Notes: a model not told the origin generated them from the sequence alone. A stretch of 64,000 nucleotides of DNA from Neurospora tetraspora (GCF_033439725.1 NW_026944387.1:868001-932000); one strand, 5' to 3'. Numbered from the stretch's first letter, positions 36,489-48,316 are shown. Program-made: numbers and translations.

Positions 36489-37452
36489 ATGGAGGCTATC
36501 CAAACCCACCCGTCCAACGCCGCTCAGGCGAAGGCTTTCACTGCTCCCGGTTCCCTGTCCTTCCCCGGTGCGGCTGGCGAGCTCACGCCGCCCACGTCCA
36601 CCGCGAACAGCGACAAGGGCGCCGCGGTCAATGGAGCCGCCGGTGCGCAGGCCGCCAACGGCAATGGGGTGACACCCGCAACCCCCGCGGCTACGCCCGC
36701 AGCGAACCAGGGTCCCACCAGTGGCATGACCCCTACTCTACAGTAGGAAGACCTCTTTGACCTTTTTCTCAAGAGGCTGTGGGCTGACCCAAACAGGAAC
36801 ATCGTCGCGACGGTCAACCTCGATTGCCGTCTTGATCTCAAGACGATTGCCTTGCACGCGAGAAACGCCGAGGTACGTGATGGGTTGGATTGCGGGGTCC
36901 CTTGATTTTGTCTGTCTGGCCATGGTTGTCTAACAGCCGCAAACAGTATAACCCCAAGCGTTTTGCTGCGGTTATCATGCGTATCCGCGAGCCCAAGACC
37001 ACTGCCCTGATCTTCGCCAGCGGCAAGATGGTCGTCACCGGTGCCAAGTCCGAAGATGACTCGAAGCTTGCGTCGCGCAAGTACGCTCGTATCATCCAGA
37101 AGCTCGGCTTCAACGCCAAGTTCACCGACTTCAAGATCCAGAACATCGTCGGTTCTTGCGACATCAAGTTCCCCATCCGTCTCGAGGGTCTTGCTTCCAA
37201 GCATCACAACTTCAGCTCTTACGAGCCCGAGTTGTTCCCTGGTCTCATCTACCGCATGATCAAGCCCAAGATTGTGCTCTTGATCTTCGTCAGCGGCAAG
37301 ATCGTCCTTACCGGCGCGAAAGTGCGTGAGGAGATCTACCAGGCCTTCGAAATGATCTACCCTGTGCTGCAAGGTTCGTTCTCAAATGTCTTTCATCTTG
37401 TGCTGTGTTCATTTTCACTAACGCATGATTTCCAGATTTCCGCAAGGTCTAA
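36489..37452 (+). CDS. TBP: TATA-box-binding protein
   Basis: Four exons (36489-36742, 36797-36872, 36947-37373, 37436-37452) give 257 residues; the last exon holds only the final codons (DFRKV plus stop). TBP nucleates transcription by RNA polymerases I, II and III through TFIID, SL1-like and TFIIIB complexes. The N-terminal 84 residues are Ala/Pro/Thr-rich and variable. The rest is the conserved saddle made of two direct repeats, beginning [20 protein letters not shown], with the paired motifs [17 protein letters not shown] and [18 protein letters not shown]. The core matches family length. Convergent with the FAD oxidase gene, 1.06 kb apart. Confidence 0.98.
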
Positions 37453-38513
37453 AAGATCCTTCTCGAAATTTGCACTTGATCATCGCCATGCTGCCGTGTG
37501 CAGCAGCAACACTTCTCCAACCCTCACAAAACATGTCGACAACTGTATTATACCCACAAAAACACCCTATCATGATTTCACGACGAATCTCACCCATACC
37601 CAAAAAACCGAAAATCACTTTCTTGCGACTCGCGGTTTGCGTCTACTACGACCATCAAACGGAGTACGACGCTTGAGTCGACAGGAAAACCCATTGTATC
37701 AATGTCCTGTTCATTTTCTTGCGGTTACGTCATATTTTATTTTCCACAGCAGCATTGCAGCGGCGTTCAGGTTCGACAAAGAAGGGAGAAAGAGCGGTAT
37801 TCTTGCTACGTTATTTCAAGTCGAGGCGGTCATTTCCCTCTCGGCGATTCTTACAACAGCCATAGAGCAGATCGCGCATTGGGGAAGAAGAGGAGAGTGG
37901 TCAACAGTGGTTGATTGACAACACAAACCGCGCGCGCTAGCAGCTTGGTGTTGTCGGCGGCAATGTTGCGCAGGTCGATTGCCGTCCACACCCTTTTTTA
38001 TTACAACTACAACTCACATACCCACTTCTAATGGCAGATGGGGACCCAACCTGGGGGAAGGAAGGATGGAGAGGTTGGAGAGGGAGGTTGGCTTTCTGCG
38101 GGTTGACGTTTGAGTTGGTCACCTAAAGGAAAACACAAAACAACCACTAGCGACACCCAAGATCGTGGCTGGCATGACAAAAAAGGTCAGCCAGCATGGA
38201 CAAAGGGTCGCAGTAGGAACAAAAACTCTGGCGGGTGGGAGTTATTCTCACTTGCGCAACCATCCCGCTAAATAGGGACAGGTGCAGCTTTGCTTGGCAT
38301 TTTATGACGGCGCACACATATGTTGCGTTTGTTTTGTTTCGTGGGTTAACATAACGATCCACTGCAATGCCAACATTTATTTCAACGTTCTGTCCTCATG
38401 CAACTTTTTGGTGTGTTTTGTCGTGATGTAGCGTGTTGCTTACCTGCATGTGAACGTCTCTTGTTCCCACACCTATGGTTCTCTCTTTGCTTCCCGTAGT
38501 TGCTGTCCCCCTC
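37453..38513. other. Region between convergent TBP and FAD oxidase genes
   Basis: Expected to hold both 3' UTRs. No gene seen; the long plus frame that runs out of TBP is read-through of its last intron. Confidence 0.5.
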
Positions 38514-40037
38514 TTAGTTCAGAGCCCTCCCCAACTCCGTAGACAAGATCAGTCCTGGGACTCCGCCACGACTACCATCCTCCGTAATCACGGCCTTGAT
38601 GGCAGCATCGCCAGCGGGATACCTCCAGTTCCACTTGCCCACGAACTCAGACGGACACTGGCCGGCAATGACATCGGCAATCTTCTCGCCAATGACCGGC
38701 AGGAACTTGAACGCGTGCCCGCTGTCGCCCGTGGCCACGAACAGGCCCTTGTATTCGGGGTGGTAATCGATGATGAAGTCTGCCGTCGGCGTATCGGAAT
38801 ACCAGCAGATGCGAGTCTTGCTGAACGGTCGGTCGCGGAGCGAGGGGAGGGGGACCATCTCGTGCAGAGCGCGGCGAAGGTCGTCGGCGCCTTCGGTGGG
38901 GATTTGGAGAGTCGGGTCGGAAAGGGTTGTCAAAGGGAGGGAGACGGCAGTTGCCGGGGCAGTGACGGAGGAGCCGAGAGGAGGTGTGGACAAGGTCGTG
39001 GGGTTCAAGTATCCGTAGGCATGTCGAGCGATCTTGAGGACGCCGTTCTTGGGTGGGATGATGAAGAGGCCTGTGGAGAGGTTGAGAATGACGGGCATAT
39101 GGGCCAGCTGGGCTTCTTCCTCGGGCGTGAGGTCGATGTAACCGAGCACTTGGCCGGTGGCGATGGCTTGTCCTGTCAGGTCAACGAGGCGACCGGTCCA
39201 GGCACCGGCGGAGACCATGACGAGGTCGGCCGAAAGGACGCGCCCGTCCGAGAGCCGGGCACCGGTGACGGTGTCTCCGGAGACTTCCAGGTTGGTCACT
39301 TCCCCGGCGACGAAGTTGATGCGGCCCTCGGCTTTGACACGCTTGTAGAGCCAGGCCATGGAGGCGCCGGCGTTGGCCCATCCGGAGAGACCGTTGATGT
39401 AGCCCCAGGAGCCGGAGGAGCCGCCGGTGCCCAAGGCTGCCTTGATGGCGTCGGTGTCGGGACACTCCTTGATCCTGGCGGCAAGCTCGGGGTCGCTCGA
39501 GGCGATAGAGAGGACGTTGGCCCAGCTGAAGCGAGTGTAGTCCATGCCTGTGAGCTTGGACTTGTCGATGACGGTGCCAGTCACCACGGGAGTTCCCGGT
39601 GGAGGAGCTGGTCCGTCGGCAACAAGGAGGAGGCCACTCTCGGAGTAGCGTCCTTCTGACCCAAGATCATCGGGGTGGGCTTGTTGGCGCCATTGAAGCT
39701 GGGCTTCGGCGGCTAGGGCAGCGTAGGCAGCATCGGGGTAGTCGGCTCTGATGATGCGGCTGGTGTCGACACTGGCAGCGTCGGGAGCGGGGAAGACGTC
39801 TGGGTTAGACGGGTCGGCCCTGTCTACGACGGTGATGGTGGTGTTGGCGAAGTCATGACGGCGAGAGAGGGCGTAGGCAGTGGTCAAGCCGAAGACGCCA
39901 GAGCCGATGATGAGAATGGAAGAAGGAGGAGAAAGAGGAGAGGAAGAGGATTGCTGCTGCTGGGGTGCCAGTGGTGGTTGTTGCTCTGTTGAAGAGAGAG
40001 GAGGAAGAGAAGAGGAGGGAGCTGGGGGAGTCGCCAT
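38514..40037 (-). CDS. FAD-dependent amine oxidase, sarcosine/fructosyl-amino-acid oxidase type
   Basis: Single exon, 507 residues from the ATG at 40037. DAO-family flavoenzymes oxidise the C-N bond of secondary amino acids such as sarcosine, pipecolate, saccharopine or fructosyl-amino acids, giving H2O2. A Pro/Gln/Ser-rich extension (1-40) precedes the dinucleotide-binding GSGVFG (45-50). DRADP follows beta 2. Near the C-terminus RICWYSDTPTADFIIDYHP contains Cys411 at the position that carries covalent FAD in monomeric sarcosine oxidase, followed by ATGDSGHAFKFLPVIGE. The protein ends RALN, so it lacks the C-terminal peroxisomal signal that many relatives have. Substrate cannot be read from sequence. 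The complementary strand has a 394-codon shadow frame due to high GC. Confidence 0.88.
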   Translation of the reverse strand: MATPPAPSSSLPPLSSTEQQPPLAPQQQQSSSSPLSPPSSILIIGSGVFGLTTAYALSRRHDFANTTITVVDRADPSNPDVFPAPDAASVDTSRIIRADYPDAAYAALAAEAQLQWRQQAHPDDLGSEGRYSESGLLLVADGPAPPPGTPVVTGTVIDKSKLTGMDYTRFSWANVLSIASSDPELAARIKECPDTDAIKAALGTGGSSGSWGYINGLSGWANAGASMAWLYKRVKAEGRINFVAGEVTNLEVSGDTVTGARLSDGRVLSADLVMVSAGAWTGRLVDLTGQAIATGQVLGYIDLTPEEEAQLAHMPVILNLSTGLFIIPPKNGVLKIARHAYGYLNPTTLSTPPLGSSVTAPATAVSLPLTTLSDPTLQIPTEGADDLRRALHEMVPLPSLRDRPFSKTRICWYSDTPTADFIIDYHPEYKGLFVATGDSGHAFKFLPVIGEKIADVIAGQCPSEFVGKWNWRYPAGDAAIKAVITEDGSRGGVPGLILSTELGRALN

Positions 40038-41837
40038 CGGGAAATGAGGAGAACAAGGTTCAGCTTGGGAAGAATGGAGCGGCAGGGGACGTCAGAGAAA
40101 GAAAGGATCAATAAAAGGACCGTGCCAGCTGAGGGGGTCTGAGTGGTCTGAGGTAGGGTTGCGCAATGGTCGAGTTGTGTGTGCTGTGTGCCCTGTCTCG
40201 AGCCTGTGCAGGAGTGGTCGGCCGTGTGTTGGCACGCTCTTTGCAAAGAAGGCAAGAATGCGATGTTTCACACCGGGGAGCAGAAAACAAGGAATCACTT
40301 GAAACCAGCAGATAACGGAAGAAAAAGGAGAGGCATTTTTATGAAATCCATCAGTGAGACCGTTAGACCACACTAGTCAAGAGCCGAAAAAGGAGGCAAC
40401 CGGACACTACCTTAGTTAGGGTGGAGCGATAACAAGCGCCGGCGTGTGTTGTTGTGGGAGTTGGGGAGCCATGATCAGCGACTGGAGCGCGTGAAAGAAG
40501 GAGAATTGGAACAGAGCCAGTTTGCAAGGGCCTGGATATGACCGCATGGCGGCGGGGAACATTGCAGTGATCAAAGAAAGGGCGCTGCAACTCCAGAACG
40601 GTGGAGTCTTCTTTGACGAAACGAAGAACCTGAGTGGTGAAGGAAACGCGGGGAAGACAAGCAACTTGTGACAATTTGCAGATGACGGAGGGTTCTTGAT
40701 GTTGGCTCTGGGAGGTGTTGGTTCTGATAAGTTCCAGTCTCGTGAAAGAGAAGAGAAGTCGGTAAAAAAGAGGGGAGAAATCAACAAACTGAGGAAACAA
40801 AAGACTCGTAGTAGAAACCGGAAGACGGAAGATGGAATATTTGATGTCGAATTGTCAGAGGACAGCCCTAAAAAGACACACGATGGCGGGGATGCCGTAA
40901 GCTGAGCACTGGACACCCGGGTCTTTTCTTGGGAATCCCTTGCTTGCTGCACTTGCTGCAGGGCATCGACAGCATTGCTTACGATTCTGCCACTCCAGTA
41001 CGTCGGCGCTGATGTTCGAAATGGCTGGTGTTGCCAGCTGTTGCTGAGCAGAGAGAAAGTGGAAAGAATTGTGGTTGGATAACAATCAAATGGCACACAG
41101 GGAAACTGGCCCCGGTCGTGCATCACGATCGTGCAATTTGCTTGACCATGGATCACGAGATGGCGGGTGGTGGCAGGCATCGTGAGGGGAGTCGACATCA
41201 GTTTGATCCCGACGTTCCGAACATCGATAACCATCTGGCAAGCTGTGTTGACAAGTGCCCGTCAATGTTTCGCTTTTTGAGTAGCCGGGTGCATTCAGAG
41301 CTCTCTTCTGACTGTTGTCACTTGTCACAATGTTTCGCATATGTCCGTAGCTGAGTAACACTCATACTTTAAGACGCCGGGTCGCACCATTTTCGGAGAG
41401 TCCGAATCCAATGCGAAGAACTTTTGGTTATCAATGACCGGCCGAGCCGCAAAGCATGTAGGATGAATCAGGCACCGAGAGGACATTCCAGTTTGGAACA
41501 CAACTTTCGAGATATTCAAAAAGTTGAAGATTCATGATGCCAGTCATTAACGCATCGCTAGAGGTAACGATGGTGTAAGAGAGTTTGTAAAATACGTGTA
41601 TCATGCATCTGCATAGGCCGTCTGCCCTTACGGTTCCGTAATATTACATGGTGTGCCATTGCCCCACGGGCCACCCGCAGCTACGGGCCTAGCGCCTTCG
41701 CCTATCGCGACGAGAGCCACTCTGCGGTGCACCGCGTTCGTCGCTCCAGGTTCCGAGTCGCATCAGCACCTTGCTGTCCACGAAAAGCCATTATTCGTCA
41801 CAGCCAGCCATGCCCCATCGATACACGGCTGCCAAAC
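40038..41837. other. Divergent promoter region, FAD oxidase and SR140-like genes
   Basis: 1.8 kb between divergent starts. No gene supported. The plus frame upstream of 41838 starts with GTG and is probably leader. Confidence 0.5.
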
Positions 41838-44363
41838 ATGTCGTCGTCCAAGAAGATTGCCGAATTTCCTGACGTGGAGGCGAAGCTCCAGAGGGCCACC
41901 AAGCAATCCGCATTCGAGCGCCAAAAGGCAGAGGCAGAGGCTAAGCGCCGCAGAGAAGCTGCTGAGACGGCCGCAGTCTACGAGGACTTTGTCAAGAGCT
42001 TCGACCACGACGACACTTCGGATTCTCGACCCTCGAATTCCCGATATGGATCCGACCGACCAGAGAGACCAACACTTGGAGGACAGCCGTTTGGAGGAAC
42101 GGGCAAGAGACACTTTGGCGTCAACAGTCTCAAGAGTGGTCCCGGCAGTCTAGGGCCTCCTCCAACATCGTTTAAGAAGAGGTCATACGATGACTTCCAT
42201 TCCAGTCGTCAGAGACCCCACGAAAGATTTGAGGAGAGGGAGAGGGACTCCGAGAAGAGCTCTTTACCCGTGTCCAAAGTTTTCAACGATAGCGACAACG
42301 AGGAGGAAGCGACCGTTAACGGCCGAGCAGAGGAGAAGGCCATCTCGAAACCCACACTACGCCTTTCCAACCTCCCGCCGAGTACATCGCCAGCCGTCAT
42401 CAAGGCGCTAATACCACCCAACTTGACGGTCGAGAGCGTCAAGATTGTTCCGCCATCTGGCCCCCAAGGGACGGAGCGCAAGTCCATTGCTGCCATCGTC
42501 ACCTTGTCCAAGGAAACACCCGCAACAGAAATTGATGCCGCTGTGAGCGCGCAACAAAATCGTTATCTCGGTTATGGTTACTTCTTGTCTCTACACAGAC
42601 ATCTTTCATCAGCGGCCATTGCGTCGGGCTTGACGACCGTTCAGACTTCTACAACAGTATCACGTCCATTCGGCGCAAAACGTGTGGAGGAAAAGCCGGG
42701 TGGCCATGGCCCGCATCACGGAGGTTATAGTCGCAACTATGCTCCCCCATCACATTATGGTCCTCCAGGAGCCGCTATCAACAGAAGCGGTCTGCTCCAT
42801 GTTCCCGTAAAGCCTCCACGAGACATCAGGACACTGCGCATGATTCACAAGGTTGTCGAGTCCGTTTTGGAGCATGGACCAGAATTTGAGGCTCTTCTGA
42901 TGTCTCGACCAGACGTTCAACGAGAAGAGAGGTGGGCATGGATCTGGGATGCTCGCAGTGAGGGCGGCATATGGTATCGTTGGAGGCTATGGGAGATCGT
43001 AACTGGTTCCCAAGCAAAGAGGGGGAAGCCAAAGTATGTCCCACTCTTCGAAGGAAGCCACGCCTGGAAGGCGCCTGAGCCTCTCGCCTACGAGTACACA
43101 ACATCAGTGGACGAGATCGTCTCAGATTCGGCATACGACACGGACGAAGAAGACGACTTCGAGGATGAGCAGAAAGAGCACAACGACCAAGAAGACACCT
43201 TCCTCAACCCCATAGAAAAGGCCAAGCTAGCGCACATGCTAGCCCGCCTACCTACAACACTATCCAAAATCAGAAAAGGAGATATCGCCCGCATCACCGC
43301 ATTCGCCATCACTCACGCCAGCCGCGGCGCCGACGAGATCGTCGATATGATTATCTCCAACGTCGAATCACCCTTCTCTTACACACCCGCCAACCCCGAC
43401 CACCAACAACGCTCCCGCGAGCGAGAAGGCCAAGACGGGAACAACTCTCGCGAACCCTCGCCCGCAGTCGAAGACAAAGACAAGGACAAAACAAACGACA
43501 CCACTCCCGACCTCAGCGCCGCCCGACTTCTGGGTCTCTACGTACTCAGCGACATCCTGTCCTCATCATCTACAAGCGGTATCCGCCACGCCTGGCGCTA
43601 CCGGCAACTCTTTGAGACCGCTTTACGCGCCCGCAAAACGTTCGAATTGCTCGGCATGATGGCCGACAAGCTTAACTGGGGCCGCTTGCGCGCAGACAAG
43701 TGGAAGCGCAGCGTCGGGCTCGTCCTGAGTCTCTGGGAGGGATGGTGCGTATTCCCCGTCGAGACGCATGAATTCTTTGTCAAGAGCTTTGAGAACCTGC
43801 CGACGCTGAAGGCGAAGGAAGCGGAAAAGGCGGAGGCGGAGAAGAAAGCTGCTGCTGCTGCTGCTGCGGGTGGGAAGTGGAAGACTGTTGATGGACCTGC
43901 TGCTATTGCAACTCAGGCTAAGGCTACTGGTTTCTTACCTGTGTCTACACTTCCGGAGTCGTCGATGGCGGAACAGACGGAACCAGGTGGTGGTGATTCG
44001 GAGTACGTGGAACGGATGCTGGAGACGGGTGATACAGATGGAGAGATTACGCTGCCGCCAAATCATATGCAGTATAGCTCGGGGACGGACGAGTTGTTTT
44101 CGGATGATGATATTGATGGGACGCCTGATGAGGACTTTATGGCGCTTTTACGGAAGCTTACGACGGCGGATGATGGGGATGTGGTTATGGGCGAGGCCGC
44201 GGAGACATCAGCACCAGCAGCAGTACAGACTACAGAACCCAAGACGGTGGAGGCCAAGTCGGTGGCTGGATTCCAGATATCGGCGAACAAGGCGGCTCCG
44301 ACGAGGAAGCGAATGCGGGCCGTGGATATGTTTGCTGGGTCGGACTCGGAGGGGGAGAAGTAG
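41838..44363 (+). CDS. SR140/U2SURP-like U2 snRNP-associated splicing protein
   Basis: One exon, 841 residues from the ATG at 41838 (MSSSKKIAEFPDVEAKL). Residues 1-165 are charged, with coiled-coil-like FERQKAEAEAKRRREAAE. Residues about 170-270 resemble an RRM (KPTLRLSNLPPSTSPAVIKAL), but the RNP1 strand reads IAAIVTLS and lacks the aromatic residues of a standard RRM. A SURP module follows (about 333-385, IHKVVESVLEHGPEFEALLM) and then a CID-type helical domain (about 457-660, starting LNPIEKAKLAHMLARLP). This RRM-SURP-CID order is that of human SR140, a U2 snRNP-associated protein. The C-terminus is acidic and ends in a basic patch (RKRMRAVDMF). No RS-rich tail is present, unlike the animal protein. 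Confidence 0.85.
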   Translation: MSSSKKIAEFPDVEAKLQRATKQSAFERQKAEAEAKRRREAAETAAVYEDFVKSFDHDDTSDSRPSNSRYGSDRPERPTLGGQPFGGTGKRHFGVNSLKSGPGSLGPPPTSFKKRSYDDFHSSRQRPHERFEERERDSEKSSLPVSKVFNDSDNEEEATVNGRAEEKAISKPTLRLSNLPPSTSPAVIKALIPPNLTVESVKIVPPSGPQGTERKSIAAIVTLSKETPATEIDAAVSAQQNRYLGYGYFLSLHRHLSSAAIASGLTTVQTSTTVSRPFGAKRVEEKPGGHGPHHGGYSRNYAPPSHYGPPGAAINRSGLLHVPVKPPRDIRTLRMIHKVVESVLEHGPEFEALLMSRPDVQREERWAWIWDARSEGGIWYRWRLWEIVTGSQAKRGKPKYVPLFEGSHAWKAPEPLAYEYTTSVDEIVSDSAYDTDEEDDFEDEQKEHNDQEDTFLNPIEKAKLAHMLARLPTTLSKIRKGDIARITAFAITHASRGADEIVDMIISNVESPFSYTPANPDHQQRSREREGQDGNNSREPSPAVEDKDKDKTNDTTPDLSAARLLGLYVLSDILSSSSTSGIRHAWRYRQLFETALRARKTFELLGMMADKLNWGRLRADKWKRSVGLVLSLWEGWCVFPVETHEFFVKSFENLPTLKAKEAEKAEAEKKAAAAAAAGGKWKTVDGPAAIATQAKATGFLPVSTLPESSMAEQTEPGGGDSEYVERMLETGDTDGEITLPPNHMQYSSGTDELFSDDDIDGTPDEDFMALLRKLTTADDGDVVMGEAAETSAPAAVQTTEPKTVEAKSVAGFQISANKAAPTRKRMRAVDMFAGSDSEGEK

Positions 44364-45920
44364 TAGATGACACTCGCTGCCCGGAGTACAGTACACCTGG
44401 AGGTTGGTTCGAGGAGGAATAAGCATACATAACCCTTATCCATGTCCATATCTAACTCTCAACTTGCAATGACCAACTTCCAAGGTTTGTCATACAGCCG
44501 AGTGTTCAGCTCGGTGAGGAAGCAGTTGCCACTTTTGGAAGCCGCTACGTCTTACACACAGCCTTGCGATATTGGAAATAATGGAAGTCGTCATGTTGGT
44601 GATACTCAGCCTCTTGCTCTTTCTTGGCTTCTTTCATCGTGTCGACGTTGGTTGCTCTTGCTCGGACGGACAAGACGACAAGCGCGCCTGTGCGTTGAAC
44701 TCTTGGCTCAGGCTGCGGGATGGGTACAAGTTGGGAAAGAAGTACCCAGGTACTTCGGCTTAGTCATTTAGTTCTATCCAATGAAAACCTGCTCAAACTG
44801 GTCCGACAAGACCGCACCCCACCACCAACGAAGAGCAACCCACCAACCGCCAAGTCCACACTCGGTCCCATAACCGACGCCCATTCGTGATCCGAGTTTC
44901 AAAACATTAAAGACGACAGACGAGCCTCGAACAGTGCCTGTTGGACCCTGGCGTCTACGGCTGGTACAATCGACACCACCTCGCTGGTCTGTCTGTCTGA
45001 CGTCTCGGACTTCTTGGGAAAAGAGACGCAGGTCGTCTGCCAAAGAGAAGCCAGCAGTTCCTTCCTCGTTTATAAGCTGCAGTGAGGCTGTTCAGAAGTC
45101 ACAAGAACCTAGGGTAGGCAGTCACTACTACCCAGCACCAGTACCACGGAAGGAGCTTTGGTTGACACAGAAGTGTAATATCAGAACTGAACTTGATCGT
45201 CCCTTGCTTTGGCTGCTACTACCTGCTGCATTCAGGTTGCTTCCGTCCCGGGCACTGTCACTTTGACCTGCCTTGCCGCTGCCGTCGGTTCTCGACGGGA
45301 CGAACTACCAACTGAAGGGACCTTCACTTGTTAGCCATCTGAAGTCTCATCCTTTACTTTCTATACTCTTTTCGTACATATACCAAAGACCAGTAGCCTT
45401 ACTCAAGGATTCACGGTGACAACTGCCAACGGAAGTGTCGACTGTTCGTACCTTGAGTTCTTCATTGAAGAGAGCTCTCAGGGACGACTCCTCCGCAGGA
45501 CATTAACCACGCAACCATAGCCAGCCAAAATCCTGGTCTGATAATCCACCACTGAAGTCCTGACCATATAAAATCGGTTTCGCAGTGTGGGAGCCGCCGG
45601 TGCCAACCCGATACACGGTCCCACGGATCACCCATCTGGTCTCCTGAACCGTCCAAGAACAGTTCAGGACCCAGAACTACTACCCAGACCCGACTAGAAG
45701 ATCCAGGTACGACGTAACCTCCCACCAAGCATCGTGCCTTAGGTTTACCTACCAAGCACGTTTTACGCACGCGGCACACGAGGCCGAGCCGCTGGTCTCT
45801 GGTGACTGAGGTGACCGGGGGGTCCCTCAAGTCACTTTTCTCGAGCGGTTTCCACCCCTCGTTCATCCCTCACGATCTTTGACTGTCATCACTTGGAGAA
45901 CGTACCACCAAGCCGCCAAA
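44364..45920. other. Intergenic, leader of the copper-fist gene
   Basis: No gene supported. The CT-rich DNA before 45921 and the start context GCCAAAATGCCC fit a leader running into the copper-fist gene. Confidence 0.5.
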
Positions 45921-48316
45921 ATGCCCATCATTAACGGCCAGAAGATGGCCTGGTAAGTCATTACTCCCATCTCCTTTACCTCTTCTCTCATCTTCATGCT
46001 CGTATGTTTGCCATACTGGTATTTGGTACCGGTGTGCCGTCGCACCAAACTCATCCTTTCGCTACGTTCCGAAACCCGCAAGGCTAGTCAGACATACATC
46101 TTCCAGGCTCTCTCTTTTTGGCTGACGTTCTTCTTCCTCCCCTTAGTGCGCCATGTATTCGCGGCCATCGTTCTACAAAATGTACTCATGCCACCGAGCG
46201 CGTTATGGTGCCCGTGAGGAAACCGGGACGGCCCCTGAGCCTTTGCGCTTGTCCAAATCGGCCTCCGAACTGCTCTTGCGGAGGCGGAGGTGTCAAGGTG
46301 GCGATTCCTCGAAAGCAGCAGTGTGGATGTGGTCCTGGTCACGGTAATTCCGCAGAAGACCACTCGTCTACGGCTGCTGCCCAAGGCATCCCGTCTCCTC
46401 GTTTTCATGCCTCCTCATCGACACCGGCGCGACCTGCTTTCAGGGTGAGCAAATCAGGCTCCATATCGAAGCCGCATGTCCGGTATCAGCTGCCGACGTT
46501 TGACCTAGACCTGGCGACACTCGGCCTGGCCGCACAGCACAATGCCGCCTTCGGTCCGAACATGACGGGTGTCTCTGCCGGCGAACTGATGACGAGCGTT
46601 AATCCAACGGTGCAGCTACCAATTGGGTGTCAGCCGGGATTCAACTACGAAATGGGATATCCAGCTGTCAGCGTTAATGACCCCCCGTTGAACCAACAAA
46701 CGTTTTCGTCCGCACCCTCAGTGGGACATAATGGAATCGCTCAGTCACCGCCACAGGGATTCAAGACTGAAAACAGCGCTCTCTCTGAGCAAATGACCGT
46801 CTTCGCTACATTGCAGAGACAGCAAATGATCAACCGCAATGGGGTTACCGATGCCACTTTTATGGGATCGGATAGCTTCCCTCGACAACAAGTTGCACAT
46901 GGTCAAAGTGTACCGGTGACTCAAAGCAGTCCATCGGCCACCCTTGGAGATCAGAGCTTTACCAGCGAGCCCTTACAATGGAACAAAGTCAAACAGGATT
47001 TGGATGCCAAAGCCAACGAAACGGAAGGGACGGGCATAGAGAGCAGCCCTAAGAAAAAGAGCTGTTGTGGCGGCAATCGTAATTCACGAGGATCTCAACA
47101 GCACGTTAATGGCTCTGTTACTGTGTCTCAGTCGGGTTATGGACAGCCTTCCGCAACCCCTTTGCAGTTCAACACTAAATCCCCTCTAGAACTCAAGCAA
47201 CAGCAAGAACCTTTACCGTCCCCAGTCATGCCCTTCGGTTATCAAACCGTCTTTCGGTACCCAGAAGAGTACGGTTCCTGGAACCACCCCCTTGACCCCC
47301 AAACCTACCAACAAATAGCCCACCAAGGTGCCGCTACCGCACAAGCATCCCAACAAGGAGCCGACCTCACCCTTGATCTGTTCCTTTCCGGCGGAGGAGG
47401 TGCTGGCGCTGGGACAAGTCACGAATGCACTTGCGGTCCCGGCTGTCAATGCATCGGATGTGTCGCACATCCTTACAACACTCAAACCATTCAATACGTC
47501 CAGGACGCTTACAACTTCAACATTGCTAGTCCCATCGGCAGTCCCGGTGGTCAGAACCATCGCGGTAGTATCGACTTTGCTGCTACTGCCGGGGTTCACC
47601 AGCAGCAACAGCAACAATACCAAATCAGCAGCCCTACTCTTGGTCCTAGAAACGGCCAACAGCAGCAACCCCAGCAGCAACTGCCACCCGATTCGCCAGT
47701 CGAGGCCCAGACGCCCAGCGACGCATCAGGGACCCCCAGTGATGAACAGTACCTCTCCACAGCGGACTTTCTGTGGGCGACCATCCCACTACCTAATTGT
47801 GCCGGCGAGTCTTTATCTTGTCCGTGTGGAGATGATTGTGCCTGTATTGGGTGTATGATCCACGGGAACGCGGTGCCGGCTTTGGCTTGTATTGGAGATG
47901 GGTTGGAGCAACAACAGGCGTATGACATAGGTCAAAATCAGCAGCAACATCAGCAACACCAGCAGGTTCAAAGCCATTGCCGGAGTCAAAGCCAGGGTCA
48001 CGAGGGTATGATGCCCATGCCGGATGGATTACCACAGGGAATGATGGATAGTGGCCCTTCGAGTGTGATTCCCCTCGCTCACCGAGGCTTGGGAGACATG
48101 AGCGGTTTGAACGTTCCTAACGGCGGCGGCATGAGCAGTGATATAAACAGCGCCATGTCCAGTCCACGCACGCCTCACACGCCCCGTGGTATCGACGGCA
48201 TCCTCAGGGCTGCTGCCAGTGGCGGTGATGGTGTTGGTAACAGTGGTGGTGGTGGATGTTGTTGCGGAGGTAGAGGAGGTGGTGCAGGCAGGAGCACAGA
48301 AGTGTCCGTCCCTTAG
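45921..48316 (+). CDS. Copper-fist transcription factor (Mac1/Cuf1/GRISEA type)
   Basis: Exon 1 (45921-45952) and exon 2 (46147-48316), joined across a 194-bp intron, give 733 residues. The N-terminus is a textbook copper fist: MPIINGQKMACAPCIRGHRS with Zn ligands Cys11, Cys14, Cys23 and His25, the minor-groove KPGRPL motif, then Cys pairs (CACP, CSCGGGG, CGCG). The intron splits the codon of Cys11. Two Cys-rich motifs of the form C-x-C-x4-C-x-C-x2-C-x2-H lie at about 438 (CTCGPGCQCIGCVAH) and 569 (CPCGDDCACIGCMIH). Two such C-terminal clusters are typical of Mac1 and Podospora GRISEA, which activate copper uptake when copper is scarce. Ace1-type metallothionein activators have Cys only at the N-terminus. 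The linker is Gln-rich, and the protein ends in a Gly/Cys tail. Confidence 0.93.

Noticed and set aside
38475-39659. 394-codon plus-strand frame opposite the FAD oxidase
   Set aside because: Gly/Val/Asp-rich complement of a GC-rich coding region; the minus strand has the clear flavoenzyme motifs.
45560-45740. Possible 5S rRNA-like segment upstream of the copper-fist gene
   Set aside because: A GGGTGATCC word on the minus strand recalls 5S rRNA, but the rest does not match the dispersed Neurospora 5S sequence.
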